A stretch of 6,476 bases of DNA from Candidatus Competibacteraceae bacterium (GCA_003527885.1 DPWB01000280.1:632-7107); one strand, 5' to 3'; shown: positions 1 to 6,476, counted from the first letter of the stretch. Translations and numbers: made by a program. Notes: generated from the letters alone by a model not told the origin.

Positions 1-841
1 GCCGGTGCATACCTGGTTGCCGGACGCTCACGTCGAGGCCCCGACCGGCGGTTCGGTGATTCTGGCGGCGATCACTTTGAAGATCGGCGGCTACGGCTTT
101 TTGCGCTTCGCCCTGCCGATCACGCCGGATGCCTCGGCCATGCTGGATTGGCTGATCATCGCGCTGTCGCTGGTGGCGGTGATCTACATCGGCTTGGTGG
201 CGCTGGTCCAGCAGGACATGAAAAAGCTGATCGCCTATTCCTCTATCGCCCACATGGGCTTCGTCACCCTGGGCTTTTTCATCGTGTTCGGTCTACACCG
301 CCATACCGGCAGCCTGAGCGGGGCGACCATGGGCATCGAGGGCGGCATGGTGCAGATGGTGTCGCACGGCTTCATTTCGGGTGCGCTGTTCCTGTGCGTG
401 GGCGTGCTGTACGACCGGGTGCATTCGCGCCAGATCAAGGATTACGGTGGGGTGGTCAACACCATGCCGGTGTTCGCCGCGTTCATGGTGCTGTTTGGCA
501 TGGCCAACGCCGGCTTGCCCGGCACCTCGGGTTTCGTCGGCGAATTCCTGGTGATCCTGAGTAGCTTCAAGGCCAGTTTCTGGATCGCTTTTCTGGCGTC
601 TTTCACCCTGATTCTGGGGGCAGCCTATACCTTGTGGTTGATCAAGCGGGTGATCTTTGGCGAGGTCGGCAACCGGCATGTCGCCGAACTTCAGGACGTC
701 AACAACCGCGAGATCATCATGCTGAGTTTGCTGGCGGCGGCGGTGTTGTTGCTCGGCCTCTGGCCCGATCCGCTGACCTCGGTGATGCACGCCACGGCGG
801 ACAACTTGCTGCACCACATCACCGCGACCAAGCTGCTGTAA
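1..841 (+). CDS. nuoM: NADH-quinone oxidoreductase subunit M (C-terminal part)
   Basis: Proton-pumping, antiporter-like membrane subunit of respiratory complex I, in the cytoplasmic membrane. The reading frame is open at the left edge (first whole codon at base 2) and ends with TAA at 839-841. About 279 residues are visible, a little over half of a usual subunit of about 500 residues, so the start lies outside. Numbering from the GTG at base 5, which is an internal Val, the segment shows HTWLPDAHVEAPT at 2-14, a helix-embedded Lys in LKIGGYG (K26), DMKKLIAYSSIAHMGF at 71-86, His121 in MVSHGF, and GLPGTSGFVGEF with Glu180. By comparison with E. coli NuoM, K26 and E180 correspond to the channel Lys and the distal Glu of the half-channel. 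Several hydrophobic helices follow. nuoN begins 42 nt downstream on the same strand, the standard gene order. NuoN and NuoL are related families, but the VHTWLPDAH and GFVGEF motifs and the position before nuoN favour NuoM. Confidence 0.97.
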   Translation, partial: PVHTWLPDAHVEAPTGGSVILAAITLKIGGYGFLRFALPITPDASAMLDWLIIALSLVAVIYIGLVALVQQDMKKLIAYSSIAHMGFVTLGFFIVFGLHRHTGSLSGATMGIEGGMVQMVSHGFISGALFLCVGVLYDRVHSRQIKDYGGVVNTMPVFAAFMVLFGMANAGLPGTSGFVGEFLVILSSFKASFWIAFLASFTLILGAAYTLWLIKRVIFGEVGNRHVAELQDVNNREIIMLSLLAAAVLLLGLWPDPLTSVMHATADNLLHHITATKLL

Positions 842-883
842 AGCGCTCCGACGCCGAGACGAACCAGACAATAGGGAAACCCC

Positions 884-2323
884 ATGAACTTCGTCGCTCC
901 TGATTTCACGCCGGTCGTGCCGGAACTGTTCGTGTTGTTCATGACCTGCGCGGTCTTGGTGATCGACGTGTTTCTGGAACAGCGGCAGCGGCATATCACT
1001 TACGGGTTGGCGCAATTGACCCTGCTGGGAGCGGCCGTGCTGACCTTGTTGACGTACGCGCCCGCGCCGACGATCACCATGTTCGGCCATTACATCAAGG
1101 ACGCGATGGGCGATCTGCTCAAATTTTTCATCTGCGTGGCGTCCGCCGCGGTCTTTCTGTACTCGCGCGACTATTTGCGGCAACGCGATCTGTTCAAGGG
1201 CGAATACTACGTGTTGGGGCTGTTCGGCGTGCTGGGCATGATGATCATGGTGTCGGCCCACAGCCTGCTCAGCGTGTACCTGGGCCTGGAGCTGTTGTCG
1301 CTGTCGCTGTATGCGCTGGTGGCGATCGACCGGGATTCGCCGCTGGCTTCCGAGGCCGCCATGAAGTATTTCGTGCTGGGGTCGCTCGCCTCCGGCATGT
1401 TGCTGTACGGCATTTCGATGATCTACGGGGCGACCGGCAGCGTGGATCTCCAGGTGATCGCCGATGCGGTCGCCAAGCAGGGCAGGGACAACCTGGTGCT
1501 GGTGTTCGGCTTGGTGTTCCTGGTGGTCGGGTTGGCGTTCAAGCTGGGCGCGGTGCCGTTTCACATGTGGCTGCCGGATGTCTACCAAGGTGCGCCGACC
1601 TCGGTCACCTTGTACATCGGTTCCGCGCCCAAGCTGGCGGCCTTCGCCCTGATAATGCGGGTGCTGGTGGACGGGCTGGGCAACCTGCAAGGCGACTGGC
1701 AGCAAATGCTGATCATTTTATCGGTGCTGTCGATGGCGGTCGGCAACCTGATCGCGATCGCCCAGACCAACATCAAGCGAATGCTCGCTTACTCGACGAT
1801 CTCTCACGTCGGTTTCCTGCTGCTCGGCGTTTTGGCCGGGACGCCGGAAGGCTACGCGGCGGCGATGTTCTACGCCATCATCTACGTGCTGATGGCGGCC
1901 GGCGCTTTCGGCATGGTGATCTTGTTGAGCCGGTCGGGCTTCGAGGCCGAGCAGATCAGCGACTTCAACGGTTTGAACGACCGTAACCCCTGGCTGGCTT
2001 TCCTGATGCTGGCGGTGATGATGTCGATGGCCGGCATTCCGTTCATGGCCGGTTTTTACGCCAAGTGGGTGGTCTTGCAGTCCGTCGTCGAAATCGGCTT
2101 GGTTTGGCTGGCCCTGGTCGGGGTGCTGTTCTCGGTCATCGGCGCGTTTTACTATCTGCGGGTGGTCAAATGCATGTATTTCGACAAACCCGAACAAAGC
2201 GAAGCCATCGAAATCAGCCAGGATGTCAAAGTCGCGATCAGCGCCAACGGGTTGTTGTTGGTCGTGTTGGGCTTGTATCCCACCGCGCTGATGACGTGGT
2301 GCACCACGGCATTGTTGAGCTGA
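884..2323 (+). CDS. nuoN: NADH-quinone oxidoreductase subunit N
   Basis: Complete 479-residue antiporter-like membrane subunit of complex I, of normal length for the family (about 480). It couples quinone reduction to proton translocation in the cytoplasmic membrane. The ATG at 884 has a good Shine-Dalgarno AGGGA at 873-877 with a 6-nt spacer, which fixes the start. Key residues line up with those known in E. coli NuoN: Glu136 in [14 protein letters not shown] (E133), Lys220 in [15 protein letters not shown] (K217), Lys250 in GSAPKLAAF (K247), and Lys394 in FYAKW (K395). [17 protein letters not shown] at 295-311 is the conserved loop and helix shared by NuoL/M/N. About 14 hydrophobic segments span the chain. 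Upstream is nuoM, and a DUF2818 gene starts 15 nt after the TGA, so the three are probably cotranscribed as the operon's 3' end. No frameshift or missing key residue is seen. Confidence 0.98.
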   Translation: MNFVAPDFTPVVPELFVLFMTCAVLVIDVFLEQRQRHITYGLAQLTLLGAAVLTLLTYAPAPTITMFGHYIKDAMGDLLKFFICVASAAVFLYSRDYLRQRDLFKGEYYVLGLFGVLGMMIMVSAHSLLSVYLGLELLSLSLYALVAIDRDSPLASEAAMKYFVLGSLASGMLLYGISMIYGATGSVDLQVIADAVAKQGRDNLVLVFGLVFLVVGLAFKLGAVPFHMWLPDVYQGAPTSVTLYIGSAPKLAAFALIMRVLVDGLGNLQGDWQQMLIILSVLSMAVGNLIAIAQTNIKRMLAYSTISHVGFLLLGVLAGTPEGYAAAMFYAIIYVLMAAGAFGMVILLSRSGFEAEQISDFNGLNDRNPWLAFLMLAVMMSMAGIPFMAGFYAKWVVLQSVVEIGLVWLALVGVLFSVIGAFYYLRVVKCMYFDKPEQSEAIEISQDVKVAISANGLLLVVLGLYPTALMTWCTTALLS

Positions 2324-2338
2324 TTTGTAAGCAACGCG

Positions 2339-2662
2339 GTGTCTCAGAACCTCGTTGTCGGTCTGTGGCTGGTGTTGGCCGCAGTGGCGGCCAATTTGCC
2401 GCTGTTGAGCGATCGCTGGTTGTTTGTTGTCTTGCGGCCGGAACGAGCCAAACCCTTCTGGCTGCGGCTTCTCGAATGGGGAGGGCTATACGGGTTGCTG
2501 GTGGCTATGGGCTTCGGTTTCGAATATAAGGTCACCGGCAACCGTCAGGCGCAGGATTGGGAGTTTTATGCGGTGACCTTGTGCCTGTTCGCGGTCGCCG
2601 CCTTGCCAGGTTTTATCTACCGTTACCAATTGCGGGGCTTGCTAGGCCAAGCCGGGCGCTGA
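2339..2662 (+). CDS. DUF2818 family small membrane protein
   Basis: A 107-residue protein that I recognise as DUF2818, a family of unknown function often found directly after nuoN in proteobacteria. It has three hydrophobic segments at about 5-23, 45-61 and 77-94. A short basic loop lies between the first two (RPERAKPFWLR, 33-43) and a polar stretch, EYKVTGNRQAQDWEF (62-76), between the second and third. The chain ends in a basic tail (YRYQLRGLLGQAGR). The likely start is GTG at 2339, since the sequence begins directly with the family's N-terminal helix and no ATG is suitably placed. There is no good Shine-Dalgarno in the 15-nt gap after nuoN, so translation is probably coupled to nuoN. The gene is followed by the terminator hairpin, making it the last gene of the nuo operon. 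A role in complex I assembly or stability is suggested only by its position. Confidence 0.88.
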   Translation: MSQNLVVGLWLVLAAVAANLPLLSDRWLFVVLRPERAKPFWLRLLEWGGLYGLLVAMGFGFEYKVTGNRQAQDWEFYAVTLCLFAVAALPGFIYRYQLRGLLGQAGR

Positions 2663-2686
2663 CCACGCCTGAAGCGCGACGCTTGG

Positions 2687-2723
2687 AAAGGCGGCGGGAC
2701 TGAATGTCCGCCGCCTTTGTCAT
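2687..2723 (+). terminator. Rho-independent terminator of the nuo operon
   Basis: A perfect 11-bp inverted repeat, AAAGGCGGCGG (2687-2697) and CCGCCGCCTTT (2708-2718), closes a 10-nt loop. The 3' arm ends in TTT followed by GTCATT, so the U tract is short but the stem is very stable. A smaller stem, AAGCG/CGCTT with a 3-nt loop, sits just upstream at 2672-2684. The element lies 24 nt after the DUF2818 stop codon and before prkB, where the end of the nuo transcript is expected. The stem is symmetric, but no convergent gene is nearby that would use it from the other side. Confidence 0.8.
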
Positions 2724-2746
2724 TGGGCCACCCACAATCCGATACT
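2717..2746 (+). promoter_or_regulatory. Possible sigma-70 promoter for prkB
   Basis: TTGTCA (2717-2722, one mismatch to the -35 consensus TTGACA) and GATACT (2741-2746, four of six matches to TATAAT) are separated by 18 nt. Transcription would start near 2753, giving a leader of about 28 nt with GGAG at 2772-2775 ahead of the prkB ATG. An AT-rich TAAAAT at 2757-2762 is an alternative -10, but it has no convincing -35 partner at 16-18 nt. The -35 box overlaps the last bases of the nuo terminator stem. A promoter is expected here because the terminator separates prkB from nuo, but the exact boxes are a guess from sequence alone. I see no clear LysR-type (CbbR) operator. Confidence 0.3.
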
Positions 2747-2780
2747 GGCGTTTTTCTAAAATTCATCGCCCGGAGCGGCC

Positions 2781-3650
2781 ATGTCGAAACAGCATCCGAT
2801 CATCGCGATCACCGGCTCGTCCGGAGCCGGCACCTCGACGGTTCGGGTGGCGGTGGAGCATATTTTCTGGCGGGATGGCATCAACGCCGCGATCGTGGAG
2901 GGCGATAGCTTCCACCGCTACGACCGGTTGGAAATGCAGCGCCAGATCGAGCGAGCGCATCTGGAAGGCCGCAACCTCAGCCATTTCGGCCCCGAAGGCA
3001 ACCTGTTCGACCGCCTGGAATCCTTGTTTATGGAATACGGCGAACACGGCACCGGGTTGCGGCGCAGCTACCTGCACGATTGGGAAGAAGCTCACCGTTT
3101 CGGCCAACAGCCCGGCACCTTCACGCCGTGGGCGCAGTTGCCGGCGGGAACCGATCTGCTGTTCTATGAGGGCTTGCACGGCGGGGTCGTGACCGACAAG
3201 GTCAACGTCGCCCGCTACGTCGATTTATTGATCGGCGTGGTGCCGATCGTCAATCTGGAATGGATTCAGAAAGTGCACCGCGATACCGCCGAGCGCGGCT
3301 ACAGCGCCGAGGCGGTCACCGATACCATCCTGCGCCGGATGTACGACTACACCCATTACATCGTCCCGCAGTTTTCCCGCACCGACATCAATTTCCAGCG
3401 GGTGCCGACGGTCGATACCTCCAACCCGTTCACGGCGCGCGACATTCCGACGCTCGATGAAAGCTTCGTGGTGATCCGCTTCACGGACACCCAAAAAACG
3501 CAGCCGGATTTTGTCAATCTGTTGCACATGATCCACGATTCGTTCATGTCTCGCCGCAACACCATCGTGGTGCCGGGCGGCAAGATGGGCTTCGCCATGG
3601 AAATCATCTTGCAGCCGCTGATCGAACGGCTGGTCCGGCGGGAATTGTAA
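2781..3650 (+). CDS. prkB: Phosphoribulokinase (class I, bacterial type)
   Basis: ATP-dependent kinase of the phosphoribulokinase family. The established reaction converts ribulose 5-phosphate to ribulose 1,5-bisphosphate, the RuBisCO substrate, in the cytoplasm. The chain is 289 residues, normal for class I octameric enzymes. The start is ATG at 2781 with GGAG at 2772-2775 and a 5-nt spacer. Visible elements are a P-loop GSSGAGTS (12-19), EGDSFHRYDR (40-49) with catalytic-base Asp42, His45 and Arg49, FYEGLHGG (128-135) with Glu130, LEWIQKVHRD (159-168) with Lys164 and Arg167, Arg172, FSRTDINFQRVPTVDTSNPF (198-217), and VVPGGKMG (263-270). These match residues known in the Rhodobacter sphaeroides enzyme, some offset by one. 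From memory, phrases such as EGDSFHRY, YEGLHGGVVT and VPGGKMG resemble gamma-proteobacterial sequences including E. coli PrkB, whose host lacks RuBisCO. The protein has no cysteine, so plant-like thiol regulation is excluded. Class I enzymes are typically activated by NADH and inhibited by AMP. No Calvin-cycle neighbours are present, so the family call is firm but the physiological role is open. Confidence 0.95.
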   Translation: MSKQHPIIAITGSSGAGTSTVRVAVEHIFWRDGINAAIVEGDSFHRYDRLEMQRQIERAHLEGRNLSHFGPEGNLFDRLESLFMEYGEHGTGLRRSYLHDWEEAHRFGQQPGTFTPWAQLPAGTDLLFYEGLHGGVVTDKVNVARYVDLLIGVVPIVNLEWIQKVHRDTAERGYSAEAVTDTILRRMYDYTHYIVPQFSRTDINFQRVPTVDTSNPFTARDIPTLDESFVVIRFTDTQKTQPDFVNLLHMIHDSFMSRRNTIVVPGGKMGFAMEIILQPLIERLVRREL

Positions 3651-3671
3651 AATTGTGGCGCTGTCGCCCCG

Positions 3672-4541
3672 TCAGCCGGACGATGCGGCGCGACGTGGTG
3701 CCGGTACGGTGATGACGGCGATTCCCGCCAAGGTCAAGATCCCGCCGAGGATCAGCTTCCAGGTCAATACGTCGCCCCACAGCAGCACGCCGAAGACGAC
3801 CGCCAAAACGGGCGACAGCAGCAGCAGAGGCGTGACCACGCCGACCGGGTAACGGCCGAGCAGCAAGTACACGATGCCGTGGCCGACCAGGGAAGCGGCC
3901 AAGGCGGAATAGACCGGCGTCGCCCATTCCCGCGGCGTTGCGGAACGCACGGCCGCCCATTGGCCGTCTTCGAACAGCAGCGACAACAACGCCAGCGCGG
4001 GTGTGGCGCACAGCGCGATCCAGCCTTGCAGGGCCAACACGCCGACGCCTTGCAAGCGGCGCATCTGAATCGTGGCGACCGCCATCGCCAGCGCGCCGGC
4101 GGTAATCAGCAGCAGAGCGTCGAGGTGATTGAAGACCAGCGGGTCCAGCCCGATCACCAGAACGCCGCCAAAGGCCGACGCCATGCCGAGCAGCCGACGC
4201 CGACCGAGCCGTTCGTCCAGGAACATGACCGCCAGCAAGGCGGAAAAGGGCACATACAGCTGGCTGGCGATGGCGACCGACGCGATATCGCCGCTGGCTT
4301 CGAGGCCGGCGAAAATCAAACTAAAATGAATCACGCCCTGAACCAGGGCGATACCCAGCACCCCGCCCATCCGGCCCGGCAGCCAGCGCAGGAACGGCAG
4401 CAGCACCAGCAGCAGGACGGCAAAGCGCAAGCCGGTGAACAGAAACGGCTGAAAGTGGCTGACGCCGGCTTTGCCGACAATAAAATTGAAAGCCCATGCG
4501 GTGTTGGCCAACAGCGCCAGCAGCAGATCGCCGGGCTTCAT
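3672..4541 (-). CDS. EamA/DMT-family transporter (probable metabolite exporter)
   Basis: A 289-residue inner-membrane protein with ten predicted helices (roughly 4-22, 33-52, 58-80, 88-106, 115-132, 140-158, 170-190, 208-228, 238-256, 262-280). They form two tandem EamA domains, about 6-131 and 140-279. The first ends in the family signature FLDERLGRRRLLG (107-119) with Glu110. The second has LLWGDVLTWKLILGG, with Asp257 where Glu is usual. The second half, with SLVGHGIVYLLLGRY (217-231) then PLLLLSPVLA, recalls E. coli EamA (YdeD), an exporter of cysteine and O-acetylserine, but the substrate cannot be read from sequence. The ATG at 4541 is chosen because the first helix follows at once. The in-frame extension further upstream overlaps the DUF349 gene and is Arg/Pro-rich. 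The gene begins 34 nt after the DUF349 stop codon, so they are probably cotranscribed. It converges on prkB with 21 bp between stop codons. Confidence 0.9.
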   Translation of the reverse strand: MKPGDLLLALLANTAWAFNFIVGKAGVSHFQPFLFTGLRFAVLLLVLLPFLRWLPGRMGGVLGIALVQGVIHFSLIFAGLEASGDIASVAIASQLYVPFSALLAVMFLDERLGRRRLLGMASAFGGVLVIGLDPLVFNHLDALLLITAGALAMAVATIQMRRLQGVGVLALQGWIALCATPALALLSLLFEDGQWAAVRSATPREWATPVYSALAASLVGHGIVYLLLGRYPVGVVTPLLLLSPVLAVVFGVLLWGDVLTWKLILGGILTLAGIAVITVPAPRRAASSG

Positions 4542-4589
4542 GCCGGCGGCGGGCCGGCGGCGCGACCGGGCGCTTTCAGACCTCCTCCT
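4542..4589 (-). promoter_or_regulatory. Distant Shine-Dalgarno with two hairpins before the EamA gene
   Basis: Reading the minus strand, AGGAGGAGGT (4589 to 4580) contains a 7-nt perfect anti-SD match, AGGAGGT. It codes for the last residues of the DUF349 protein, ending 1 nt before that gene's TGA. It is 38 nt from the EamA ATG, too far for direct use, and no ATG, GTG or TTG lies at a normal distance. The gap holds two inverted repeats: GCGC/GCGC with a 6-nt loop (4573-4560), then GCCGGC/GCCGGC with a 5-nt loop (4558-4542) touching the ATG. If both fold, 31 nt are removed and the spacing becomes about 7 nt. The sequence elements are seen directly; the function is inferred, and GC-rich DNA gives such stems by chance. 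Confidence 0.45.
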
Positions 4590-6476
4590 GTCGCCACCAA
4601 GCCCGCAAGGCGTGCAGGAAGCGGGCGTCCAGCGCGGATTCCGGTTCGGCGGGGAGCGCGCCGGTCCAGCACCACTGTTCTTGCAGCAGCCGGGGATCGT
4701 CGAGCCCCTCGCCTTTCGGGGCGGCGCCCGCCAGAGAGGCTGACAACCGGGCGACTTGATACTGCATCCGCTGTTGGGCGCATTCGGGCGGTGATTCCAC
4801 GCCCGCGGCGATTTCCATGCAGATGCACCAAACCTGTTTGCGCTCAAAATTTTGTTCGAGACGGGCGATCAAGCCGGGCGCTTGCTCTGGAACGTCGGTC
4901 AGAACCCGCAGCGCGGCGTCGAAGCGCCGTTGGATCGGTTCCAACAACGCCTCCGGCAGTGCCGGTAAGCCCTCCCAGCTCTTGCGGTCCTGGTCGAGCA
5001 TCCCGGCATCGACCGGTGCCAGCGCGAGCAACCGTTCCAAACGGGCGCACAACCGGGACCGCGCGTGCAGTTGTTTGAAGTTCTCCCGACCGCCGGTCTG
5101 GCGCAAAAACCGTTCGTGACGGACGAACTGCCGGACGGCTGTTTCAAAGCGTTGGTTCAGCGCGCGCTGCTCGGATTTGGGGGTGATTCCGATGGTTTCC
5201 CACTCCTGCTGAGCGGCTTGCAGTCGGGCTTGGGCCGCCACCAGTTGGGCGTGGTCGATGGTGGCCAGCGTTTCGATTTCCTCGCACAGTTCCAGCCGGC
5301 GCGCCAGATTGCTGTGCCGTTCGGTGTCGGCGGCCTGCTGTTCGAGCTGGCGGCGGGCGAACACCGCGTCGCAGGCGGCGCGAAATTCCTTCCACAGCGC
5401 CTGTTCCTGGCGGGGCGGAGCTTGCACGGTTGGGTGCCATTCGGCCTGGGCGCGCTTGGCGGCTTCGATAGCGGCGCGCAAGTCGGGATTTTCGATCATG
5501 GCCTGAATGCCTTGGATCAGTTGCTGGCGGCGCGTGACTTCACGCTCGCGTTCGACGCCCAGGCGCGCATCGAGCCGTTGCAGGATGTGCTGGAAGCGGC
5601 GATCCAGCTGCTTGCGGTCGGAACGGTTGACCGGTCCCAGTTTGAACCAGGTTTCCCGAGCGCGGTGGCACAAACGGTCGGCCTCGCGCCAGTCCACCTG
5701 TTGCCAGTCGGTGGCGGTTTCGAACTGTTCCAGTTGCTCGCACAGCGCCAGCTTCTTTTCCATATTGTGCTGGCGTTCGCGGCTCTGTGCCTCAAAATGG
5801 GCCTGACAGGGAGCGTAGGCGCGTTCGCAGGCGTCATTGAAGCGCTTCCAGAGGACTTTGGGCGCGGCGCCTTCGTGGTGGTCCAAATCTTTCCAGGCCG
5901 CGCGGGTTTGCTGGATGCGTTGGGCGATCTCGGTGGGTTCGGTTTCCAGGCCGATCAATTTTTCGGCGGCGATGCAGAGCTGTTCGCGGGCTTGATGGGT
6001 CCCCCAACGCCGCCAGTCGCGCAGCTCGCCGATACGGCCGGCGCAATGCTGCAAACGCTCCTCGATCGCGGCCATTTGCGCGCGGGTCAAGCCGATGTTG
6101 TGCTTCAGCCGTTGGCGGGTCTGCTCTTGCAGGTGGGTGGCTTGCTGGAGTTCGCCTTCTTCGAGCGCCGCCTCAAGCTGGCCGGCCAGCTCCTGGAGTT
6201 CCCGCCATTCCTGATCCCGCTGTTGGACTTGCCGTTGCAGGCGGGCGCGCAGCCTGTCGAACAGGCCATCGAGACGGCCCTGTAGCTGGTTGGCCAACTC
6301 GTGGGACTCTGGACGTTCCAGGCCGTCCCAACGTTGCCGCAGCTGCTTCAAGTCGGTCTCGCGCACTTCGCTGGGTTGTTCCAACAGGGCTTCGGCTTGT
6401 CCTAAAACCTCGCGCAGGCGTCCGGCGCGAAGCTGGTTGCGGTGCAGGGTGCGCTCCCGTTCCTGGATGTCGTGGC
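4576..6476 (-). CDS. DUF349 domain-containing protein (5' end outside the window)
   Basis: A long, charged, Gln/Glu/Arg-rich, mostly helical protein of the DUF349 family, whose function is not known. There are 632 whole codons between the right edge and the TGA at 4576-4578. The frame is open to the edge, so the N-terminus is missing. The TTG at 6384 is internal, because coding-like sequence (ERERTLHRNQLRAGRLREVL) continues upstream of it. Counting from the edge, clear DUF349 units lie at about 185-230, 261-305, 331-380 and 407-456. Each has a Trp, then Arg-Phe (or Glu-Phe) 17 residues later, as in AWKDLDHHEGAAPKVLWKRF. Three weaker units share the same spacing (Trp 49, 500, 601). Between repeats are coiled-coil-like helices, and RDWRRWGTHQAREQLC (152-167) is a separate motif. 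The C-terminal ESPPE...QRMQYQVARLS segment (560-578) also looks like this family. No signal peptide or membrane helix is visible, so it is probably cytoplasmic. The EamA gene follows 34 nt downstream. Confidence 0.92.
   Translation of the reverse strand, partial: HDIQERERTLHRNQLRAGRLREVLGQAEALLEQPSEVRETDLKQLRQRWDGLERPESHELANQLQGRLDGLFDRLRARLQRQVQQRDQEWRELQELAGQLEAALEEGELQQATHLQEQTRQRLKHNIGLTRAQMAAIEERLQHCAGRIGELRDWRRWGTHQAREQLCIAAEKLIGLETEPTEIAQRIQQTRAAWKDLDHHEGAAPKVLWKRFNDACERAYAPCQAHFEAQSRERQHNMEKKLALCEQLEQFETATDWQQVDWREADRLCHRARETWFKLGPVNRSDRKQLDRRFQHILQRLDARLGVEREREVTRRQQLIQGIQAMIENPDLRAAIEAAKRAQAEWHPTVQAPPRQEQALWKEFRAACDAVFARRQLEQQAADTERHSNLARRLELCEEIETLATIDHAQLVAAQARLQAAQQEWETIGITPKSEQRALNQRFETAVRQFVRHERFLRQTGGRENFKQLHARSRLCARLERLLALAPVDAGMLDQDRKSWEGLPALPEALLEPIQRRFDAALRVLTDVPEQAPGLIARLEQNFERKQVWCICMEIAAGVESPPECAQQRMQYQVARLSASLAGAAPKGEGLDDPRLLQEQWCWTGALPAEPESALDARFLHALRAWWRQEEV

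Noticed and set aside
293..1705. Long minus-strand open frame (470 codons) opposite nuoM and nuoN
   Set aside because: Its product is an irregular His/Gln/Arg-rich chain with no domain, and it lies opposite two well-conserved genes. Long antisense frames are expected in GC-rich coding DNA.
169..2504. Four copies of the octamer GCTGGTGG on the plus strand (169-176, 1315-1322, 1663-1670, 2497-2504), equal to the E. coli Chi site
   Set aside because: All lie inside coding sequence for membrane proteins rich in CTG (Leu) and GTG (Val) codons, which produce this octamer. Whether this organism uses the E. coli Chi sequence is unknown.
2704..3192. Plus-strand open frame (162 codons) overlapping the prkB start in another frame
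   Set aside because: It begins inside the terminator hairpin and yields an Arg/Ser-rich chain without motifs; prkB has a Shine-Dalgarno and complete family motifs.
3651..3671. Terminator between the convergent prkB and EamA genes
   Set aside because: Only a 4-bp GGCG/CGCC stem (3657-3668) is present. On the minus strand it is followed by ACAATTTTA, which is suggestive but too weak to call; on the plus strand there is no T tract.
4542..4847. N-terminal extension of the EamA protein by up to 102 residues
   Set aside because: The extension overlaps the DUF349 gene in another frame and is Arg/Pro/Ser-rich, unlike a transporter. The first membrane helix begins right after the ATG at 4541.
3879..5078. 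Plus-strand open frame (399 codons) opposite the EamA gene and the DUF349 end
   Set aside because: It spans two real genes and their junction in antisense, and its product is low-complexity Gln/Arg-rich sequence without motifs.
5065..6285. Plus-strand open frame (406 codons) opposite the DUF349 gene
   Set aside because: The Gly/Leu/Phe-rich product simply mirrors the Gln/Glu/Arg-rich codons of the real gene; no family motif is seen, and the DUF349 repeats on the other strand are convincing.
6382..6384. TTG as the start of the DUF349 protein
   Set aside because: The frame stays open with coding-like helical sequence to the right edge, and family members are longer, so the true start lies outside the window.

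Overview
This GC-rich window looks like ordinary chromosomal DNA from a proteobacterium, most likely a gammaproteobacterium. That placement is an inference from four things: nuoM-nuoN followed by a DUF2818 gene, a class I (bacterial-type) phosphoribulokinase close to gamma-proteobacterial PrkB, a large DUF349 repeat protein, and the codon use. The genus cannot be read from the window. I see no mobile element, integrase, CRISPR array, tRNA or rRNA, and no sign of recent transfer.

Left half, + strand: the window opens inside nuoM (C-terminal part only), followed by complete nuoN. Both are proton-pumping membrane subunits of respiratory complex I. A small three-helix DUF2818 membrane protein begins 15 nt after nuoN. 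These are the last genes of a nuo operon, and a strong GC-rich hairpin at 2687-2718 appears to end the transcript. Its 3' edge overlaps a possible promoter for the next gene, prkB (2781-3650), which encodes a complete phosphoribulokinase-family enzyme with all expected active-site residues. No RuBisCO or other Calvin-cycle gene is in the window. It could therefore be a genuine Calvin-cycle enzyme encoded away from the cbb genes, or an E. coli PrkB-like orphan.

Right half, - strand: a gene for a long DUF349 helical-repeat protein enters from the right edge (its start is outside) and ends at 4576. An EamA/DMT-family ten-helix exporter gene follows 34 nt downstream and converges on prkB with only 21 bp between them. 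A perfect Shine-Dalgarno sequence lies at the very end of the DUF349 gene, 38 nt from the exporter ATG. The gap between them can fold into two hairpins that would shorten it to about 7 nt, which suggests structure-assisted translational coupling.

No clearly new multi-gene system is visible. The items most worth a second look are the structured spacer before the exporter, the regular W-x16-[R/E]-[F/L] repeats in the DUF349 protein, the DUF2818 gene attached to nuoN, and the isolated prkB.
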